This document shows, piece after piece, positions 1 through 12,357 of a stretch of 64,000 bases of DNA. The translations under genes and the position numbers were made by a program. This DNA comes from Valencia hispanica (taxonomy: Eukaryota; Chordata; Actinopteri; Cyprinodontiformes; Valenciidae), in contig OY747713.1 of assembly GCA_963556495.2 (NCBI GenBank), forward strand, positions 52,484,828-52,548,827. Reading direction: 5' to 3'. Below the pieces are notes generated by a model. The model searched no databases. It saw only the letters and a list, made by a program, of their open reading frames with translations, and was not told the origin of the DNA. The stretch's first letter is position 1. Each line of letters starts with the position of its first letter.

Positions 1-219
1 TGACTTTTTTTGTATTAAAAACACTTTCTTTTATTGGTCGGATGAAATATGCTAATTTTCTGAGATAGTTATTTGGGGTTTTCATGAGCTGTATGCCAAA
101 TCATCAGTTTTAAAACAATAAAAGACCTGAAATATTTCAGTTGGTGTGCAATGAATCTAAAATATATGAAAGTTTAATTTTTATCATTAAATTATGGAAA
201 AGAATGAACTCTATCACAA

Positions 220-221
<2 letters not shown>

Positions 222-312
<91 letters not shown>
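222..312. repeat. (TA)n microsatellite
   Basis: About 90 bases of uninterrupted alternating TA. Any ORF across it is just a Tyr-Ile dipeptide run and is not a gene. Long pure TA tracts are unstable in length, so the assembled length may not be exact. Confidence 0.97.
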
Positions 313-314
<2 letters not shown>

Positions 315-1727
315 GTAGTGTCTTACCCTAACCCTTGTCTGTGCTACAAAACCAGCAACCTCTGTAGCATAAGCTATAAGCTGGAAAACTTAACGTACAG
401 CCCTGATATGGATCAGTCACTCGGTGCTTGACTGTTTTGACTGTCAGCGTCACAAACACGTTCTGTGATTGATTGTGTTTGTCTGTTAAGATGGCCACAG
501 GCCAGTGCCCGGTAACGACTACAGAGTGATCACAACTACCAAAAGAGCCATACTTTGTAGCCATATAGACGCTGGTCAGGTGTGCTATGAGTAAGGTCTA
601 AATGAAACTGTCCAATTCTATACAAACCATTTTAGACGCAAAAGCATTTCAATGAAAAAATACATTACAAATCCAGGTATTCATTGATGCCGTGACAAAT
701 TTGTGATTGTTTTTTCCAAGGTAAAATTGAAATTACAGTAATACTTGCACTTAGTCCTTTATACATGTTCAATAGTTTGTTACAATGTTATCTAAAAATT
801 TAAAAACACTGAAAGTAAATGACATTGATGGTGGACCGACATATCACAGTCAGTTTGGCATATACAATCAAACAGACTACATACTTCAGTCGGCTTACAG
901 ACAGAGGTAAATTATTCTAATGGTTGTCCCATTTTGATCTGGTATCTGAAAGCAAGAAATTACATCTTTATGCCCCCCTCACACGCGCGCATAGTTAAAC
1001 CTTTATCAAATCAGTTATGATTCAAGTTTCTCCAACCTGAAGACATTTATGATCCCTTTAATTGTGAACATGACCACTGATCTCCGCATTTGCAGAGAAT
1101 TAAACTCAAACTAAGCAATCCCACAACCAAGCATCATTGGGAAAAACATACCATTTTAAATTAAAATATTCTCCTAAATGGATGCTTGTAATTTTTAAAT
1201 CATGAATAAATGACATCCAGAGGGAGACCAGCACTAAAAAGCCACACTTTGACTCACTAACCTACATGTCCTATCTGAGCAAAACTTGCTGCTGCTGATA
1301 TGCACTGGGAAGCAGATTAGCAGTCATGTATAGAAATATGGTAAAGAGACTGTATGCAGCTTTAAATTTTTAAATAAAAGAAAAGTTACAGCCTCACTAA
1401 ACAGAATGCAGGCCTCTCGATTAAGATCAGCTTTAAATCAAGCATGCACCGCTTCAAACACAAGTGAGCAGAAAAATTAAATAATGTATACTGCAGCTAT
1501 ATTTAACATTAGACTACTACAAAATAAGCTTGGAGGACTTTCTCTGGAAAAATTAAGCTAAACCTACAACTGATCAAGGGTTCTGTTGATTCACACCACT
1601 AAAGCATGCAGTGTTAAATTTCAAAAGTGACCAATATATTTTACTGTATGTTATCAAGTTAGTCATGCACTAGTCTTAGGTTCACAATATAATGCATCAA
1701 AAAAGTTCCATGAACAAACTGACTTAC
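313..1727. other. AT-rich non-coding stretch, probably intron 2 of the minus-strand gene
   Basis: I recognise no coding exon, RNA gene or transposon end in this stretch. It lies downstream, on the minus strand, of the splice donor at 1722-1727, so it is probably intron of the gene whose exon 2 is at 1728-1818. The short minus-strand ORF at 328-564 has no family features and no convincing splice signals. Confidence 0.5.
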
Positions 1728-2743
1728 CTGTTGGGAATCTATGTACTTCATGTACATCTCTGAGCACTTCTCATGGTGATCCCTCAGGTGATCCAAGCGC
1801 TTCTTGTACCTGGTTAGTCTGCCAATTAGACATAAGAAAATCACATTAAATATACGTGCATGTAGAGGTATCACAGTAAAAGCCATGCTTACTGTAAGTT
1901 CTCAGCAATAATAAAATTTACTGAGATGATTCAACAGCTGACTTAAACAATTTATTTAAAATTATATTATCTCCTTCAATCCACAATCAGACCTGCACTG
2001 ATCCAAACAGGATCTGCAGCTGCATGCAGGCTCCACGAACGGAATACCCCCGTTTCTGTCCGGGCTTATTTCACACACCGGCCATGCGCGTTTTGCGTGC
2101 TAATCGCTGAACGTGCTGCCACGAAAGAAGGGTGTGATTGGATTTTCTGAAACCGTCCATTTATCAAACTAGAGAGCAGCAGCAGCACTGCTTTGTTTCA
2201 ATAAAACTGCTGAGATGAGTGGGTTGACCAGAGTCCATGTTGAACACAAATTGAATTTGACTGAAGTTCATGCAGAAGACCATGGTCTACAGGCGCGTGT
2301 TATACATTTGAAACAAACAGGAACTCATCAGAATTAGAAGATAAACTGTACAGAAACGCTGCAACTTCAACTTGAAGGTTAAAATGGCTGACCAGGTTAA
2401 AACATGTTTGTATTCAGACCTTACTCCCACCTTCCTCACCTCCACCACTGGATACTTGAGCATCTCAATAATATTTCAAGCTTTTTAAGTTAATAAAAAC
2501 TTAAAATAACTCAAATTCCGCTCCAAATAAATGACCAAATGAGTATCAAGGAGCCATCTTCATCCCTAAGTATTCCTTCAGGCTACCAAGCTAATTAGCA
2601 TGAGCTAACCTCACAAACCAGGAACGAAAAAAGATCATATAGTTAAAAAGTTTAACTCGTAAACAACTAAAATATCTCTGGAACGTCTCTGCATCTATTC
2701 AAGAGCAAAGTTAAAGTTTTGAGTTGCCTTACCTGGTTTCCAT
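1728..2743 (-). CDS. 5' end of an unidentified coiled-coil-like gene (exons 1 and 2)
   Basis: Two exons fit together. Exon 1 coding is 2743-2733: ATG GAA ACC AG followed by a donor read GTAAGG. Exon 2 is 1818-1728, with an acceptor ending AATTGGCAG and a donor read GTAAGT. The phases match (AG + A gives Arg). The product starts METRLTRYKK and continues for 34 residues, very rich in Arg, Lys, His and Glu, suggesting a charged helix or coiled coil. The start codon has A at -3 and G at +4, a good Kozak context. Later exons would lie left of position 1, or were not recognised within 1-1727. I do not recognise the family and assign no function. The CpG-rich sequence just upstream supports a real host gene. 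Confidence 0.6.
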
Positions 2744-2860
2744 CGTGTAATCTCTCTCTCTCTGCAGAAACGATCATTGCGTTGCTCCTTCCAATATGGC
2801 TCCTCTCCTGGTGTTGAACTGAGCGCGAGTGTCTGCGGGGGCGGAGCTAAACCGACAGGT
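2744..2860 (-). promoter_or_regulatory. Promoter/5' UTR region of the minus-strand gene
   Basis: Immediately upstream of the ATG on the minus strand are a short GA repeat, a GCCATATTGG motif resembling a YY1 site near 2793-2803, and a GC-rich patch with a GGGGCGGAGC GC-box near 2837-2847. No TATA box is evident. This fits a CpG-rich, TATA-less housekeeping-type promoter. The functional assignment is inferred. Confidence 0.4.
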
Positions 2861-3401
2861 AACGTGGGGACAGCGAATTTCAGGAAATGTGTAACGTTAA
2901 TCATGATCGATTCTCTCCACCTGCTGTGGCACACACTTTGTGGGGGGATGGACATGGTCATCAAGGGGACCGGAAAAGTCTGGAAATGTCAGCTTACTCT
3001 TATCTGCACACATTGGTTTCCTGTAGGCTTCCTTTTGTTTCATTGTTATGCAATTATTCAATTATTTATTTGTTTTCATATTGTTTGTAGTTCAAAAATA
3101 ATTATTAAATGAAAAGAAATCCAAGAGGAAAAAAACTGCAGTTTAAGCACATGAGTTTAGATATAAATTAATTAAACACTCTTGTCCACCATTCAATTCA
3201 AGAATTGTATTTTTTCCCCTTACTTCTACAGGTATTATCTAAAATGGATCTAAAAGAAAATTACTTCTAACTTTTCTATTGCTGAAAGGATCTTTTTGTC
3301 TCAGCTAGACCAGTAAGCATACTAAGTATGCAAAATAAGGTCAGTGTACGCAGACTTGCTTTTCCCTTAACCTTTACCCGCTGGTCAAAAAAGCAACGCG
3401 T
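2861..3401. other. Intergenic, nothing recognised
   Basis: AT-rich sequence between the promoter region and the tandem repeats. The short ORFs here have no domain features. Confidence 0.4.
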
Positions 3402-4027
3402 TGACATGAAACAAACGTCTCTGTGCTCTATAATTGCGACAGGCCAATATTTTCTGAATGTTTTTCCCAAAACATCTAGAACATTCCTTTTTTACGTTTT
3501 CCCTCCAAAATTTGGTTGATAGATCTTGGAGTCAGGAAAAGAGCAAAAGCATGGCTGCATGTGTTTCAAAATCACGATTCTATAAAAAAGCATGTTGAAT
3601 TACACATTAGTCAGAGATTCCTGCGTTCCGTGGTAGAAGCGCCCATCTACAACTCTTTTACACGAATTTTCATCCTTTCCAAATTGCATCCAAAAGTACA
3701 CGGAGGTGTATGCAGTCTTGTTTTCCTTTCTCCTCTTCCTGAGAGACAACTAAACTACGCACTGACATGAAACAAATGCCTCTGTGCTCTAGAGTTGTGG
3801 CACAGCAATATTTTCTGATTTTTTTTTTCTCAAAACAGCTAGAAAATGCATTTTTTACATTTTCCTTCCAAAACTGGATGGATACATTTTGGGGTCAGGA
3901 AAATAGCCAACACATGAGTGCATGTGCTTCCAACTCAAGATTCTAGAAGGGGTTATCAAAGAGTAAAAGCATGTTGAATTTTACATTAATCTGTCATTCC
4001 ATCTGCCAGTGGAAGAGGCAACTATCC
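3402..4027. repeat. Two-copy tandem duplication, period about 361 bp
   Basis: Sequence beginning TGACATGAAACAAA at 3402 recurs at 3763. It is followed in both copies by matching stretches: CTCTGTGCTCTA, CAATATTTTCTGA, a T-rich block, GGTCAGGAAAA or close, and AGCATGTTGAATT. The copies are clearly diverged, so the duplication is old. It may be part of a larger repeat, because the sequence that follows resembles the 11-12 kb repeats in style. Confidence 0.7.
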
Positions 4028-4050
4028 ACCACTTTTTTTTTTTTACAAGA

Positions 4051-4141
4051 GACCCACCACTGAAAATCAGTGGTGGGTCATTGCACCTTGGGATGCCAAG
4101 AAAGGTGCCTCTTGGCTGGGATACAGGGCCTTCAGAAGGCC
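4051..4141. repeat. Cluster of three short palindromes
   Basis: GACCCACCACTGA at 4051-4063 is perfectly inverted at 4067-4079 with a 3-base loop. GCACCTT at 4083-4089 is followed by AAGGTGC about 11-12 bases later. GGCCTTC and GAAGGCC flank a single A near 4127-4141. Three hairpins in 90 bases suggest a structured transposon end or foldback remnant. Confidence 0.6.
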
Positions 4142-7100
4142 TTTGGAAACTGGAGAACCAGGGGGTCAAAGGTCACCATTGTACAGTGAATTTGAAGGGG
4201 CCTATTCAGGGAGGTTGAAGTTTGGGGTCTGTACATCCCTCCTAACAGGGTTAACCAGGGGGTCCCACAGAAACTCTTTAAAAATTTCAAATGCCCACCA
4301 ATCGGTTGTTTGCTGCCCGATTGACTCCAAACTCAGGACATGCTCTCGAGTGCCCCAAATTATATGTGCCAAGTTGCGTGTCTGTAGGATGCAAAAAAGT
4401 TTTGCAATTTCCAGAGGAACATGGAGGGTAGGCATCTCATCCAAATGTTTTTCTTCTTTTAGCCAGATGAGTTGCTCCTTTCACTCTGCCTAACTACAAC
4501 ACCCTTGAAATGACATCTGTGCAACTGGTATCTTGTACCTGATGATTTGAGACACTCTCAATGTGAGAGTCTTAGTTAAGATTGGTAAAAGGATGTTGCT
4601 ATATATGCTTACAACACCTTTGTGTTAACTTTTTGACCAACTTTGTGGTCACTCTAATGACGCGTTCATACCGCCCAAAGTGTCAACGCCAAAAGCGGCA
4701 AGATTACATGTTAAAGCCCATGGTAGAGGTCTTGGAATATTGTGGAATATAAATTAATAGGATATAGTAAGTTTCACTCATGGTATGTTAAGGAAACAAT
4801 ATCCTTAGGGGGTATTATTTTTTAGTGATCAAATCAATTGTAGTGTTTCATTAATACTTATATTTAGCTCCCAAGATCTTCTTCAAAGACTACACTCTTG
4901 CTGTTTAAAAACATTTCAAGTACAAACATCCATTGCTTTTGCTACAACTTTTAGAAACCTCTAGAATGTTATGTTAGCTGCTAGCTAACAGCTAAAATTT
5001 TATGTTAGCCAGTAGCTAACAGTATCTAGCTAAAACATCAGGACATTGTGAAATTGTCATGAATACTATTAGTGTCCTTTAGTGAAACACATATTAATTT
5101 TATCATTCAGATTGAAAAATTTATTACTTTTTGCTGCTAATCTTAAGTGTCTCTGTTATTTAATTAACATTAGTGCCGGGAGTTGTAAACTGCATCTCAC
5201 AAAGAAGGTCAATCTTGTAGTAACTAAACTGTCAATATTTTATCGTGAAACAGTTCATTAGAATTTTTTGATTTTAAAAATGCTGTCAATGCAACAAAAC
5301 CGTTCGCCAAACTTTGTTATAACTTCTATTTGACAAATACATTTATATTGTCACACATGTCATTATGTTTCAAATGAATCATTTCTGTGTTGTTCACCAA
5401 GTAGGCTACCTTTAGTGTGAGCTGCTGGTTAAGAACACATGTAGTCTACTGACTGCATTGTGTTGTTTCTCAGATCCTGTTATGTCATGTAATCATATCA
5501 GACTGTTTCTAAACTGTTTAATAGCAGCACTGTACTCCCAGTATGTATAATATGTTGAGGTTTGATCCATCTTATAAAATCAAAAAATCTTACAGAGAAT
5601 TAAAGGTCAACTTTAGTTTAATATTTCAGACAAAAGTTAAAAGCAAAATACTTACTTGGTACAGTATTAGATAAAAAATAAAAAGGTTTTTCTAGCTGGC
5701 TATATGCTGGCGTGCACAATGCTGCCCTCCATTTCATGGGATCGCATTCACTCTATATAGTAAATACGTTTTAGAAAGACCACATTGTTCTAAGTTTGTA
5801 AGTTGCAGTAAAGTTGCAGTATTATTACTGGTATTTTCACTATAAGCTGAAATATCCTATGCTCCTGAACTCAGCATAGATTTCTGATGCTACTTGAATG
5901 CACCACAGGTGCTTTGCAGCATCTGCCTTTTTTCCTCCTCCTTGCTGCAGAGCAAGAGAAGTTTTTCTCTGTTTATTTCATTTTTTGTTGCGTGTAAATG
6001 CCAGAAGGTGAGTTTCTGTGCCTTTACTATATAGTTTAAAGTTTAGCATATTTGTTTAAGTTTAACCATGTTAGAACTGTGTTTATTCTGCTATGCTGAT
6101 TTGTGGTAATTAAGAGTCATTGCTTGTACCGCTTGTGTCTTTGTGTTTACATGTCCAAAAGAGAGGGATAATAAGTAGTCCGTAAAGTAGGTTGCAGGGC
6201 GATATTCTAATTTCAGTGACAAAGATAGTTCATACTGCAGTTAGAGGTGATATCCAAATGGTCAATATCTTCCAAAAGTTCCTCAACTTACTGTCAAACA
6301 ACAACAACTCTCTATAGGTTTTAAACCATATCTACAGTATTTGTCTGTGTTCTCTACTGGGGAACCCACTGATTAAGCTGCATGTTGACTAGGAGAGAGA
6401 AACAAATTAGGAAAACTATCGCATTTAAAACTAGATTAACTAGTAACAGCCAAACGAGGTCCGAAACGCAGATGTGTGTAAAGCTTAGGTAGCTGTGTCA
6501 TTTCTCATCAAAGGACTGCAAACGTCAATAAGCGCATTGGAAAACGTATGTATTTTTCTCTAAGATCTGTCCAAAACATATATACTATATATAATGTATC
6601 ATATCTATTTCAAAGATCACCATAATACGCCTGAAGAGGAGAATGCGTCAAACTGTGACTAAATGGGCAGAGAAGAGTCCCAACATATTAAATTGTGATC
6701 CACCTGTCACCTATCACCTTCTAATTAATTAGCGTAATATTAACCTGTTATTGATTTTCAACTAACCGACAGCTGTTTCAGTCAGTTTATGTGGACATTG
6801 TGACAACTCTGATGTAAAAGTGGAAATATATTTGTTAATTCAGCATTGCCTCTTATGACTGAGTAGGTCATTTAGATGGGGAGGAAAACAAGGAATGATG
6901 TTTAACGTGAAATGCATGAATTATATCGAAAGTAAGGTGGAAATGAAACTGCCACAGAGAGCTGTGGCAGCTATATCCTCTTTAACTGAGGTAGTAACTT
7001 AAAATAAAATTCTCCCTCTTTTAACATGATGATAATGTGAAAATGCAGCAAAGAGATGATCCCGATGCACATCAGACATGCTTGGAAACAACACAGCAGT

Positions 7101-7860
7101 TTCAACATTTTGCCCTTTCAAAATATTGCAGCTTTATTCTCTAAATATTTTAAATATATATTTTACTTTCAAGTTACACAAAGTTCATCCCTTTTCCTCA
7201 AAATGTCATGTTCTTAAAATCAGATTTCTTCCAATTTTTTCATTTTGTGGTTATCCTGAAACAAAGAGAAAAAATAAATCCGCTGCAAATATTAATTGTT
7301 CTCCAAGAGACCCCAATACTTATTTGAGAAATGGTACAAACAGTGAATGAAATAATGCAATTTTTTTACGAGCATTTCTGTCTAAGATATTTATATATCA
7401 TACAGTATGGGGAGAAACAAAAAATAACAAAGCCAGTCCTTCGTCTTTAACTTTTTATTTTATTTATTGTGGCTCTTCAACATTTCTGTCCTCTTACAGG
7501 GATAAATCAGTGCTTTTGGATTTGTTTTATGGTATCTCAAAATCTTTTCCGATCTTTCTCTGACAACTGTCTCAGAAAAAAAAAAGATAAAACAGGTCAA
7601 GTTCTGCGTAATTTCCCAGCTCTGTGATCGGTTTTGCAGATGTTATTTTTAAAAAGGTAATATACAATATTAGAGCAAAACAAATGTCTATATTGAGCTA
7701 GTATTAAGATGTTAAAGTTGTCTGGAGGAATCCGATTGTATTTCGCAATGTTTTGTAGTTCTTTATGGTAAACATGCATTGTTTATTTCCTCGTCCGGTG
7801 AGGGGGTCCTAAAATGGCAAGCCCACAGAAAAATCTGCCTCTACCAGCTGCCACCACAAA
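4142..7860. other. AT-rich non-coding stretch
   Basis: No ORF with family features, no RNA gene and no transposon termini are recognised. The first 350 bases continue the 3.4-4.1 kb repeat block. The rest is low-complexity AT-rich sequence with only short spurious ORFs. Confidence 0.5.
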
Positions 7861-8113
7861 TTAGGTCCCGTCCACACGGAGACGCGTTTCACTGTATACG
7901 TATACATTTTTTATCGTATTTGCGTTTCGTCCACACGGATCCGCCGTTTTGGGAGATTGAAACCGCTATATTTTGAAACCGGGTCCCAAAGAAGATAAAT
8001 CTGAAAACGACACCCTTGCGGTTTCGTGTGTACAGCCAATCCGTATATTTTGTGAAACGATGATGCCATCACATCGTGCGTCGGCTGCGTCATACGTAAC
8101 TACAACAACAACA

Positions 8114-9279
8114 ATGGCGGACTACATGATTTTGTTTGTGCTGCAGAAGCTACTAAGCCTTCTAGCTGTATTACAGCAAAATCTATTGCTTCTATGCAAC
8201 TGTTGTAAGCAACAAGCGATAATGGACAACACCATATGCCACATTCTCTTAGATCCACCGCGGAAGACAACCAGGAGAGCGATCAGGAGAAAGTTTTGGA
8301 TAAGACCCGGTAGAACTAGCAGTTGGTGGGACAACTTTGTCAACGGCGTTGTTGTGGAAGATGAATGTCCAAAGCATATCTCATCTCCCTGAGCGAGGAA
8401 CTCAGTCCGTATATTGAAGGGCAAACAACAAACATGAGGGCACCGATTACTACACTCAAAAGGGTTGCGTTAACTCTGTATTATTTGAGCGACGAGGGAA
8501 GGGTAAGGAAGACTGCTAACGCCTTCGGCGTGTCGCGACAGGCTGTATCTGTTGTTGTCAGGCAAACGTGCAAAGCGATCGCTGTCCACCCGGGTCCAAA
8601 GTACATTAAGTTGCCTTTTACGGAGTCCGAGGCCGAGGATCTGGTTTTGCGTTACCATCGTGCTCATGGCATGTCACAGTGTTTGGGAGCGGTCGACGGC
8701 ACACACATAGAAATCAAGCAGCCGTCTACCAACTCAATGGACTACATCAACCGGAAAGGCAAACATTCTCTCAATGTACGTGATTATAAGTACAGATTTA
8801 TGGATGTTGTGATAAAGTGGCCCGGGAGTGTACACGATGCACGGGTTTTTGCTAATTCAAAGCTCAACCTGTACTTTAAGACTGGCCAGATCCCTCCTCT
8901 GAAAAAACAGATTGTGGACAACAAAGAAGAAATACCAATTTATCTTCTTGGTGACCCAGCCTACCCTTTGCTGCCTTACTTGATGAAGGAATATGCAAAC
9001 GGTGGCTCCACACCCCAAGAACAGTTCTTTGGGCTAAGTTTGTGTAGGACACGGATGGTCATTGAGTGTGCTTTTGGTCGTCTCAAAGCCAGATTTGATG
9101 CACTGAAAAGGCCTATGGACATCAACTTGCAGGACCTGCCCTTTGTTATTTACGCCTGCTTTGTTCTCCACAATTTTTGTGAAAACTGTAAGGAGACTGT
9201 GGCGGAACACACTGTGTTGGGAATGATGCAAGGGGATAAAGCCTCCTACACAATGCAACAACTACCTCACAGACTGTAA
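8114..9279 (+). pseudogene. Harbinger transposase (HARBI1-like DDE), frameshifted
   Basis: The N-terminal part begins at the ATG at 8114 and includes the motif FWIRPGRTSSWWDNF typical of Harbinger transposases. That frame runs off near 8360, and the rest continues in another frame from 8365 for 304 residues. The DDE triad is visible in the second part: D in AVDGTHIE (near residue 111), D in GDPAYP (near 197) and E in IECAFGRLK (near 234). The break lies between repeated ATG/TG-type sequence near 8360 and probably reflects a small deletion. The stretch NVRDYKYRF also looks a few residues short compared with relatives. Family function: binds the inverted repeats and cuts and inserts at TWA sites. 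Confidence 0.88.
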
Positions 9280-9482
9280 TGAAGGTGAGGGAAAGAGAGT
9301 GAGGAGAGTACTTACAAAGTACCTTGACCCTTAAAAATGCTAGCCATCAAGTAAAAAAAAGTAGTTACACTGTTTACCTTTAGAAAATGTACTAATGATT
9401 ATTTTGAAAGTGTTGTGTTGAATACGTCTAGTCAAAATAAATGACTGCAAAAATTCCAGAACTTTTTTTTATTGGAAAATAT

Positions 9483-9815
9483 TTAGGCCAATATATTAGG
9501 TCCTTGACCACTTCGACGCCCTGTGTCAACCGCATGTCTGTATTTGCTGCGTATGCTTTTTAACTTTGCGCTGACTTGTACTTTTGAGACCATGCTAGCA
9601 TCATGAGGGAAATCCTTCTCTGTTAGCTGCCTCGGATACTGTGCCTGAAACGCGTCCGTTAAATCGCAATATTTGGAGTGACACGACTCCCAGTCAACAT
9701 TTTCTTGGAGCTTAGTGGACTTGTAGTCGAGTGTGACTCTAAGTAGTAGTTCGACTTCGTCGTCAGTCCATACGAAAGATTCCATTCTTGCTCTTGAAGT
9801 TGTTGCCTTCGCCAT
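9483..9815 (-). CDS. Harbinger-encoded Myb/SANT-like (MADF-type) DNA-binding protein
   Basis: A 110-residue ORF starting MAKATTSRARMESF, with the regularly spaced aromatic residues of a Myb-like trihelix: FVWTDDEVELLL, then VDWES, then a basic helix KLKSIRSKYRHAVD. In Harbinger elements this second protein helps the transposase enter the nucleus and bind DNA. It ends in QGPNILA, earlier than relatives that carry a further helix, so the C-terminus is probably truncated. It is convergent with the transposase, whose end is about 200 bp away. Confidence 0.75.
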   Translation of the reverse strand: MAKATTSRARMESFVWTDDEVELLLRVTLDYKSTKLQENVDWESCHSKYCDLTDAFQAQYPRQLTEKDFPHDASMVSKVQVSAKLKSIRSKYRHAVDTGRRSGQGPNILA

Positions 9816-10089
9816 CTTCGTATTCTTCTTCTTTGTTCGTATACAGTGCGCAAGGTTATGTGCATGCTCAAAGTCTTCTTCTCCGTGTATAGTATATCTC
9901 TGTGGCAGAATTACAGCGCCCCATAATGGTCTGGCATATATACTACACCGTTTTCAGTCAGTTTCAGTGGTTTTGTGTGGACGCAGATATTTCTTGAGAC
10001 GACACCGTGTTTACGGAATTTTCTTTTTAGAACGAGGAAAAAAAAATATTGGATAGGGAACGCACCGGCTTCGTGTGGACGTGGCCTTA

Positions 10090-11090
10090 GTCTCACCACC
10101 AGTTAATATATCACACCAGCGGGCCCTCGGAAAGCTAACGGGTTAATAAATATTAAATATTCTAAATATTGCTACTGATTCTGGTATTTAACTTTACAGA
10201 GAAATGGCTGATAACCATAACATGCCAATAGCAGCGTATATTTACAAAGCTTTTAGATTTTAAGAGTTACCCTGTTAAAATTCAAAAACACAGTACTGCA
10301 TTAAGATAGCTATCTACATTACGACTAGCCAACAATGTGTTTAGCCAACCTGAGAAAGGCTGTTTATCAAGATGGTGTTGATGACTCTGTTTAGAAAGCA
10401 TATTTAAAAAATGTTAAACTGTTTCAAAGATATATTTTTAACAGAAGTCTTAGATCATTAATTCTAGTCAAAAGGTAATGACCAGGTGACCACAGTTAAG
10501 GAGGTCAACCTGTATCACCTTATCACACAGAGAAACATATTCAAATATTGACAAAAAGTTAAAAATTGACAGATATAGGCAGAATTTCTTTTAGGCAGTT
10601 AATGCACCTTCAATGACAATAATTTTGAATATCAAATGCACCAGCAGATTTTTCCTACCACTATTTCATAGTAACGTCAATGAAACTACAGGTGAGTCAA
10701 CACAGAATATTTAAATGCAAATTTAGATGAATATGGACATTGACATCATTGTTGTCCCCTCTCCAATAATGAAAGAAAAACTTATAATGGTCTTTGAAAT
10801 AACTTGAAACTAAGTAATAACATTAAAAATAACAGAAATTCAACCACTGAAAATCAGACATTCTGATGTTGTTTAAAAAATGCCTTGACAAAAGTATTGG
10901 TACCCTTAACTTCATTTTTGTTGGTATTTTGGGCTACTTCACATCAGCAAACTGCTGAAATTTTGGAAATTTCCTTGGCAACCAGGCTTTTCAGAAATCC
11001 AGCCTATATTGTTTAGGTAGTCGTAACACGTGATGTCATTTCACTCAGCTCCGACTTAAACTCTACCTTTTGCGATTTCACATGGTTCGG
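10090..11090. other. AT-rich spacer, nothing recognised
   Basis: No domain-bearing ORF and no clear transposon ends. Confidence 0.4.
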
Positions 11091-11094
11091 TCAG

Positions 11095-11990
11095 GGATTG
11101 TGGGAGATTCTGTGTACACAAAAAACCTTGGCGAAGTCACCATCCCCTTGGCCTCACAGTTGCAAAAGTTATTGATAACTTTTGTATGGAGTTTTGAAGG
11201 TATAGGCACAAAGTCCTTTAGCAAGTTAACCTTACAAGATGTGTGGCACCCACATCGTCAAATAATTTGTATCACCTGGAATGTCAATTTGTTCAGGTCC
11301 AGCCAAGACTTCAGTCTGAGCAATTTTGCATTTATCGAATTAGGGCTTGTGGGAGATTCTGTAGACATGAAACCTAGGCTAAGACTGATGCATTCTGCTG
11401 GGATTCCTTAAATAGGATACTTTTTAACTGATTGGAATGTTTGTATAAATGTATTGAAATGACTTCTTGTTAAGAGCCTTGAGATGACATCTGTTGTGAA
11501 TTGGCGCTATATAAATAAACTGAATTGAAATTGAATTGAATTAAGATGCCATCACTTTGGCCACACCCTTTCAGTTTTGGAAAAGTTATTGATAACTTTT
11601 TTTGAGAGTTGATCTAAGATGTAGGAGAGGGCGTTTTGAAGCTGTAGGCAAAAAGTCCTATTGAGAGTTTTAAGATGGGTGGCACCCTTCAAGTCTCCGT
11701 CCACATCATCAAATCATTTGCATCACATGGAATGTAATTTTGTTCAGGTCCAGCCAAGACAATGCAATTTTGCATTTTTCAAATGAGGGCTTGTGGAAGA
11801 ATCTGTGTACATGAAACCTTGGCTAAGACGCCATCGCCTTGGCCACGCCCTTTCAGTTTTGGAAAAGTTATTGATAACTTCTGTTAGGAGTTGATCTAAG
11901 AAGTAGGAGAGGGAGTTTTGAAGCTGTAGACAGAAAGTTCTATTGCAAGTTAACGTGTTTAGATTTGTGGCGCCCTTCAAAACTCCACCC
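11095..11990. repeat. Degenerate tandem repeat, about 265-bp unit, about 3 copies
   Basis: Recurrent blocks include AAAGTTATTGATAACTT (near 11165, 11583 and 11863), TTTGAAGCTGTAG or similar, GTCCAGCCAAGAC (near 11298 and 11747) and ACATGAAACCTTGGCTAAGA or close variants. The first copy is separated from the others by an L2 tail at about 11385-11543. Copies are diverged and non-coding. Confidence 0.65.
11385..11543 (+). mobile_element. L2 LINE 3' tail
   Basis: About 155 bases matching the last part of the L2 copy that ends near 39,150: CTGCTGGGATTCCTTAAATAGG through GCGCTATATAAATAAACTG and then TGAATTG-type repeats. It is a 5'-truncated insertion within the tandem repeat. Confidence 0.85.
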
Positions 11991-12357
11991 TGATCGTTAA
12001 GAAATGCTTAAAATGTAAAGACATTCATAAAATATAAAGTTAAACTAAGTTTAAAAGTTTACACTTTGTCAGAAAAATTTCCCCGCGAGTTCAATTTTAC
12101 ACACTGCAATACCACTTGTGACCAGTTGGGCGTCAAGTCGACGCACACATTGTCATGAAAAGGGACCTCAAGGGGACCAATTTTACTTTGCAAAAAAAAC
12201 TGCACTAGACATATCATTTGCAATGCTTGTGCCTCTGGGGACCGGGCTTTGGTCCCCACCGGGAAAATTGGACCCCATGAGGTGAGTCAAATGTCAGGTT
12301 GTGGACCCCACCAGGTAGTAAAAACGAGAACACACACATGCATACGCACAGATCCTC

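Larger units (their letters stand above)
7864..10086 (+). mobile_element. PIF/Harbinger DNA transposon, complete ends
   Basis: The element is flanked by the 3-bp target duplication TTA (7861-7863 and 10087-10089), the hallmark of PIF/Harbinger insertion. The ends are imperfect terminal inverted repeats: left starts GGTCCCGTCCACACGGAG and the complement of the right end starts GGCCACGTCCACACGAAG. It is 2223 bp long. Inside are a DDE transposase on the plus strand and a Myb/SANT-like gene on the minus strand, converging, which is the usual two-gene Harbinger layout. The transposase frame is broken, so this copy is probably not autonomous. Confidence 0.9.

Noticed and set aside
141..431. 96-codon ORF across the TA repeat
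   Set aside because: It is translated microsatellite (Tyr-Ile repeats) with no flanking coding signal.
328..564. 78-codon minus-strand ORF
   Set aside because: No homology features or credible splice sites; likely chance.
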